This document shows positions 8,347-11,407 of a stretch of 11,407 nt of DNA, one piece after another; positions within the stretch are counted from its first letter, which is position 1, and each line of letters begins with the position of its first letter. A program made the translations under genes and the position numbers. Under the pieces are notes generated by a model. The model saw nothing but the letters and a program-made list of their open reading frames with translations, did no database searches and was not told where the DNA came from. Source of the DNA: an uncultured Mycoplasmataceae bacterium (lineage in GTDB: Bacteria > Bacillota_I > Bacilli_A > Mycoplasmatales > Mycoplasmoidaceae). Location: assembly GCA_900316595.1 (NCBI GenBank), contig ONDN01000062.1:1-11407 (forward strand). The letters run 5' to 3'.

Positions 8347-9498
8347 ATGAAAAAATGAGTCAAAAATTCTTTATATGTTTTATCGACAGGAGCTTTAATT
8401 AGCTTCATTTGCATTTTTGCCATTCCTTTTAATAAAATAAAAACGATCTCATGTGTTGGCTCAAGTGGTGTAAAACCATTTGTTGAAGAATATGCTAAAG
8501 AGTTTTTAAAAACTAATAAAGTTGATGTTAATGTTGATGCTGGTGGATCTGGCTTTGGTATAAGTCAAGTAGCTAATAATTTTACCAATATTGGTACCGC
8601 TAGCAAAAATCCTTTTAATACAGTTAAAGAATCATATAGAAATGAATGAATTAATAACAATATAAAAACAGTAACTATAGGTTGAGAAGGAATTTGCATT
8701 GTTTACATCCCTCCAAAAAAAATATCAAATAATGTAAATTTAAATCAGGTTTTGACTTTAAATCAAGATAACATTACAAATTTATATCGAACATTTTCAG
8801 GTTTTAAAAATGGCTTGCCAAGTGAAAAACCTCATTTATCATTATTTTTAAATCCTAATTATCAAGATCAAATTTCTAAAACTGATTTAACTAAATTTGA
8901 AAATCAAACAATTACTCCATATGCACGAAGTGGTGGAAGCTTAACTAGTGGTACAGCTGCAAGTTTTTTTGAATGCTGCCATTTTGATAATTGTCAAGAT
9001 AATCTAAATTCAGATCAAATAAAAGCCTTTGAAAATGGTAATTATGGGAATGATTTTAAACTATATGATACTGATGAAGCCAATTCTAGAGCATGATCTG
9101 TTTTTAATAGTAATAATATCCCTGGATCAATGATTTATTTGTCAAGTAGCTTTGTTGAACAAAATCGTAAATTAATTGAAACTAATAGATATGGTATATT
9201 GTCATATAACAATATTGAATATCAAACAAATAAGATAGGTGATGGTTATAATTTTTTCCGCCCACTTAATTTATTATTGAATATTAACTCTTCATCAAAA
9301 ACAAAAGAATTTGTTGAAAGCATTTTAAAATATTCACTATCAACAGGGTTTTTAAAACTGGGTGCTCAAGGTATTAGTCAAGATCAATATAATTCAATGC
9401 TTAGCAATTCATCGTTATGAATTAGTGATAATACCCTATTAAATATACGTGGGGATAATTGAGATAGCAAGGAAGCTATTTTTGGAGCTGTTGAATAA
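8347..9498 (+). CDS. pstS: Phosphate-binding protein PstS of the Pst ABC transporter
   Basis: This 383-residue substrate-binding protein captures inorganic phosphate outside the membrane and hands it to the PstCA permease. Visible PstS landmarks are CVGSSGVKPFVEEYA (36-50), the first strand and phosphate loop; VDAGGSGFGISQV (63-75); IGTASKNP (82-89), matching the IG-x-x-S-R/K-P type of site; GWEGICIVYIPP (112-123); RSGGSLTSGT (194-203), equivalent to the Arg/Ser/Gly/Thr anion site; and RPLNLLLN near 313, a late family motif. A hydrophobic segment at about 9-28 serves as signal or anchor, but no proper lipobox is seen. The ATG at 8347 is fixed by an in-frame TAG just upstream. All six Trp codons are TGA. 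The stop TAA (9496-9498) shares one base with the start of the permease gene, so the two are translated together. Confidence 0.9.
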
Positions 9499-11407
9499 TG
9501 ATTAAAACTCAGCTAGCAAGTAATAATTCACTAGGAATAAAAAAAACTCGAACTGATAAAAGAGCCAAAGTTATTACTTCTATCATTGCTTGATTGTTTG
9601 CATTAATGTTTATTGCCTTAATTTCTTTTATTATTTATGCATCAATCCCAGGTTTTAAATATTATGGTATTATTAACATTCTTTTTTCTGGTAGATTCGA
9701 TCTAAGTAAAAACCAAGCAAGTGTTTGATTGCCAACATTAATCACATTATTAACAACACTACTTGCTATTTTAATTGCAGGACCTTTAGGTATTAAGACT
9801 TCGATATTTATAAAATATCGTGTACCAGCTAAATTCCAAAAACCATTAAGAATTGCTATAGAACTATTAGCTGATATTCCTTCAGTTATTTTTGGTTTAT
9901 TTGCAATACAAGCTATAGGTAAAATTACAACAGCTATATTTGGCACTGGTACAAATTTTAGTATTCTAACAGCTTCATTTATGCTAAGCTTTATGATCTT
10001 ACCTACAGTAGTTTCATTAAATTTAAATGCTCTTGATGGTGTAAGTCATGATTTATTAATGGGTGCTATGGTTCTAGGAATCACCAAAACAAAAGCAATA
10101 TATAAAATATGTAAAAAAGAATGCCGTACTGGTTCTACTACTGGAATATTAATGTCAATTAGCCGTGCTATTGGTGAAACTATGGCAGTAAGTATGATCT
10201 TACAATCACAAATGTATAACAATACATTTGATAGTGGATTTATTCAAATATTAACTAGTGGTTTAAGAACTTTAGGTGCATTAATTTCAGCAAACATGTT
10301 TGCTGAATCTGGTGGTCCTGCTTTACAAGGATTATTATTTGCATTTGGAATTATCATGTTTATTATGGTTTTAATCTTCAATGCTATAGCTACAAGAATT
10401 ACTAAAAAGAAATCAAATAAGAACAATAAATGAACACGCATTAGTAAAACTATTAATAATTTCATTTACTTTATTCCGAATAAATTAGTGATTCTTTGAG
10501 AAAATATCACTTATCATTCAAAAATCAGCAAAACTGATATTTCTCAATATGTTGGTACAAGAATAACTAAAAATAAGTTTACTCACATCTATGATTATTG
10601 AAAAATATTTTGGGAATGATTTTCAATTCTTTTATCTTTAGTATTTCTATTCTGAATTCTTGAAAACATATTAATATTTGGTACTTATGGTTTAGCATCT
10701 AACTATGCAAGTGCTACTGCCTTTAGTAAAGATACTACAGGACAAGCTTTTGTAAATACAATACTAATTATTTTAATTGCAATTGGTATTGGTTTTCCTA
10801 TATCACTATCAATTGCGATTTATTTAAGTGAATTCGCTAAAGAAGGTAAGATTAAAAAAACATTATTGTTCTTTATTGATTCACTAGGTGCAACACCAAG
10901 CATTTTATTTGGAATGTTTGGATTAATTTTCTTCATCCAGACTTTAGGACTATCAAGTCAAGGCCATGCTGGAAAAAGTTTGATTGCTGGTATACTAACA
11001 ATTATCATTGTTATCTTACCTACATTCATCCGTACAATCCAGCAAGCATTACAATCTGTTCCAAACGAATTAAGAACAAATTCATATGCTCTTGGCGCAG
11101 GTAAATGAGAAACATTTAGAAAAGTTGTTTTACCAATTGCAAGCCAGGGTATAAGAACAAGCATTGTTTTATCTATTGGTAGAATTCTAGCTGAAACAGC
11201 ACCATTATATTTGACAAGTGGATTAGCAAGCAGCTCATCAATCTCACTAATTTATGAAGGACAGACATTAACTACAAGAATTTATGCCCAAATTTATGAG
11301 GCAAACATGAATAAAGCCAATTCAATAATGTATGAATGTGCATTTATTACCATGATTTTAGTTTTGATGATTATTTTAATTGTCAATGTAGTAATCCCAT
11401 GGTATTA
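9498..11407 (+). CDS. pstA: Fused PstC-PstA phosphate permease (partial, 3' end missing)
   Basis: This is the membrane channel of the Pst system, two permease halves in one polypeptide, as in Mycoplasma genitalium, where the fused protein is about 650 residues. Here 636 complete codons are visible without a stop, so only about 20 residues should be missing. The PstC-like half has a first span near 27-50, ADIPSVIFGLFA near 125-136, and an ATPase-contact (EAA-type) loop from G189 ending in SRAIGETMA near 221-229. A basic linker of about 60 residues (about 305-370) with Trp312 encoded by TGA joins the halves. The PstA-like half has a span near 372-396, IDSLGATPSILFGMFG near 460-475, and a second EAA loop from ALGAGKWETF (about 531) to GRILAETAPLYLTSG. 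The start ATG overlaps the pstS stop by one base. pstB and phoU are expected next, outside the window. Confidence 0.93.

Noticed and set aside
9662..9946. Minus-strand open frame of 94 codons within the phosphate permease
   Set aside because: Antisense to conserved PstC motifs; no family signature.
10244..11164. Two short minus-strand frames in the permease C-terminal half
   Set aside because: Both lie opposite the PstA-like EAA loop and spans; they reflect the codon bias of the real gene.
1..11407. tRNA, rRNA, CRISPR, insertion sequence or riboswitch
   Set aside because: No cloverleaf with GTTC-like arm, no regularly spaced repeat, no transposase motif and no gene-free stretch large enough for a riboswitch were seen by eye; covariance-model searches would be needed to exclude small RNAs fully.

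Overview
This window comes from a wall-less bacterium of the class Mollicutes (Mycoplasma/Ureaplasma type) that reads UGA as tryptophan (genetic code 4). The DNA is very AT-rich. Under the standard code most genes would be cut by in-frame TGA codons, but reading TGA as Trp restores full-length proteins of the expected family size; the clearest case is the invariant RDKR-W-DRV stretch of phosphoglycerate mutase. I count about thirty UGA codons against about five UGG. All seven complete forward genes and the one reverse gene end in TAA, and none has a convincing Shine-Dalgarno sequence. I cannot name the species from the sequence alone.

Layout: positions 1-155 are a non-coding leader with an inverted repeat that runs into the first start codon. 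Positions 156-6024 hold five tightly packed forward genes: gpmI (glycolysis), a SpoU/TrmH-family rRNA/tRNA 2'-O-methyltransferase, an RluA/RluD-family pseudouridine synthase, udk (uridine kinase), and a large ABC-2-like membrane protein with an ectodomain of about 425 residues and no ATPase gene beside it. This block collides with miaB on the minus strand (6021-7460); the two genes take their stop codons from one TTAA tetranucleotide. A 41-bp divergent intergenic region (7461-7501) with a palindromic -10 element and a second palindrome separates miaB from a second forward block (7502 to the window end). That block holds an unrecognised lipoprotein, the phosphate-binding protein PstS, and a fused PstC-PstA permease that runs off the right edge about 20 codons before its expected end.

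Functionally, the left block is a typical mollicute mixed operon (energy metabolism, RNA modification, nucleotide salvage and one membrane transporter). The right block is a high-affinity phosphate uptake system; its ATPase PstB and usually PhoU would be expected just beyond the window. The most interesting points are the lipoprotein leading the pst operon, the apparently membrane-anchored rather than lipidated PstS, the compact divergent promoter/operator, and the orphan permease with its very large outer domain. I see no tRNA, rRNA, CRISPR, insertion sequence or clear intrinsic terminator, and no gene-free stretch longer than 155 bases.
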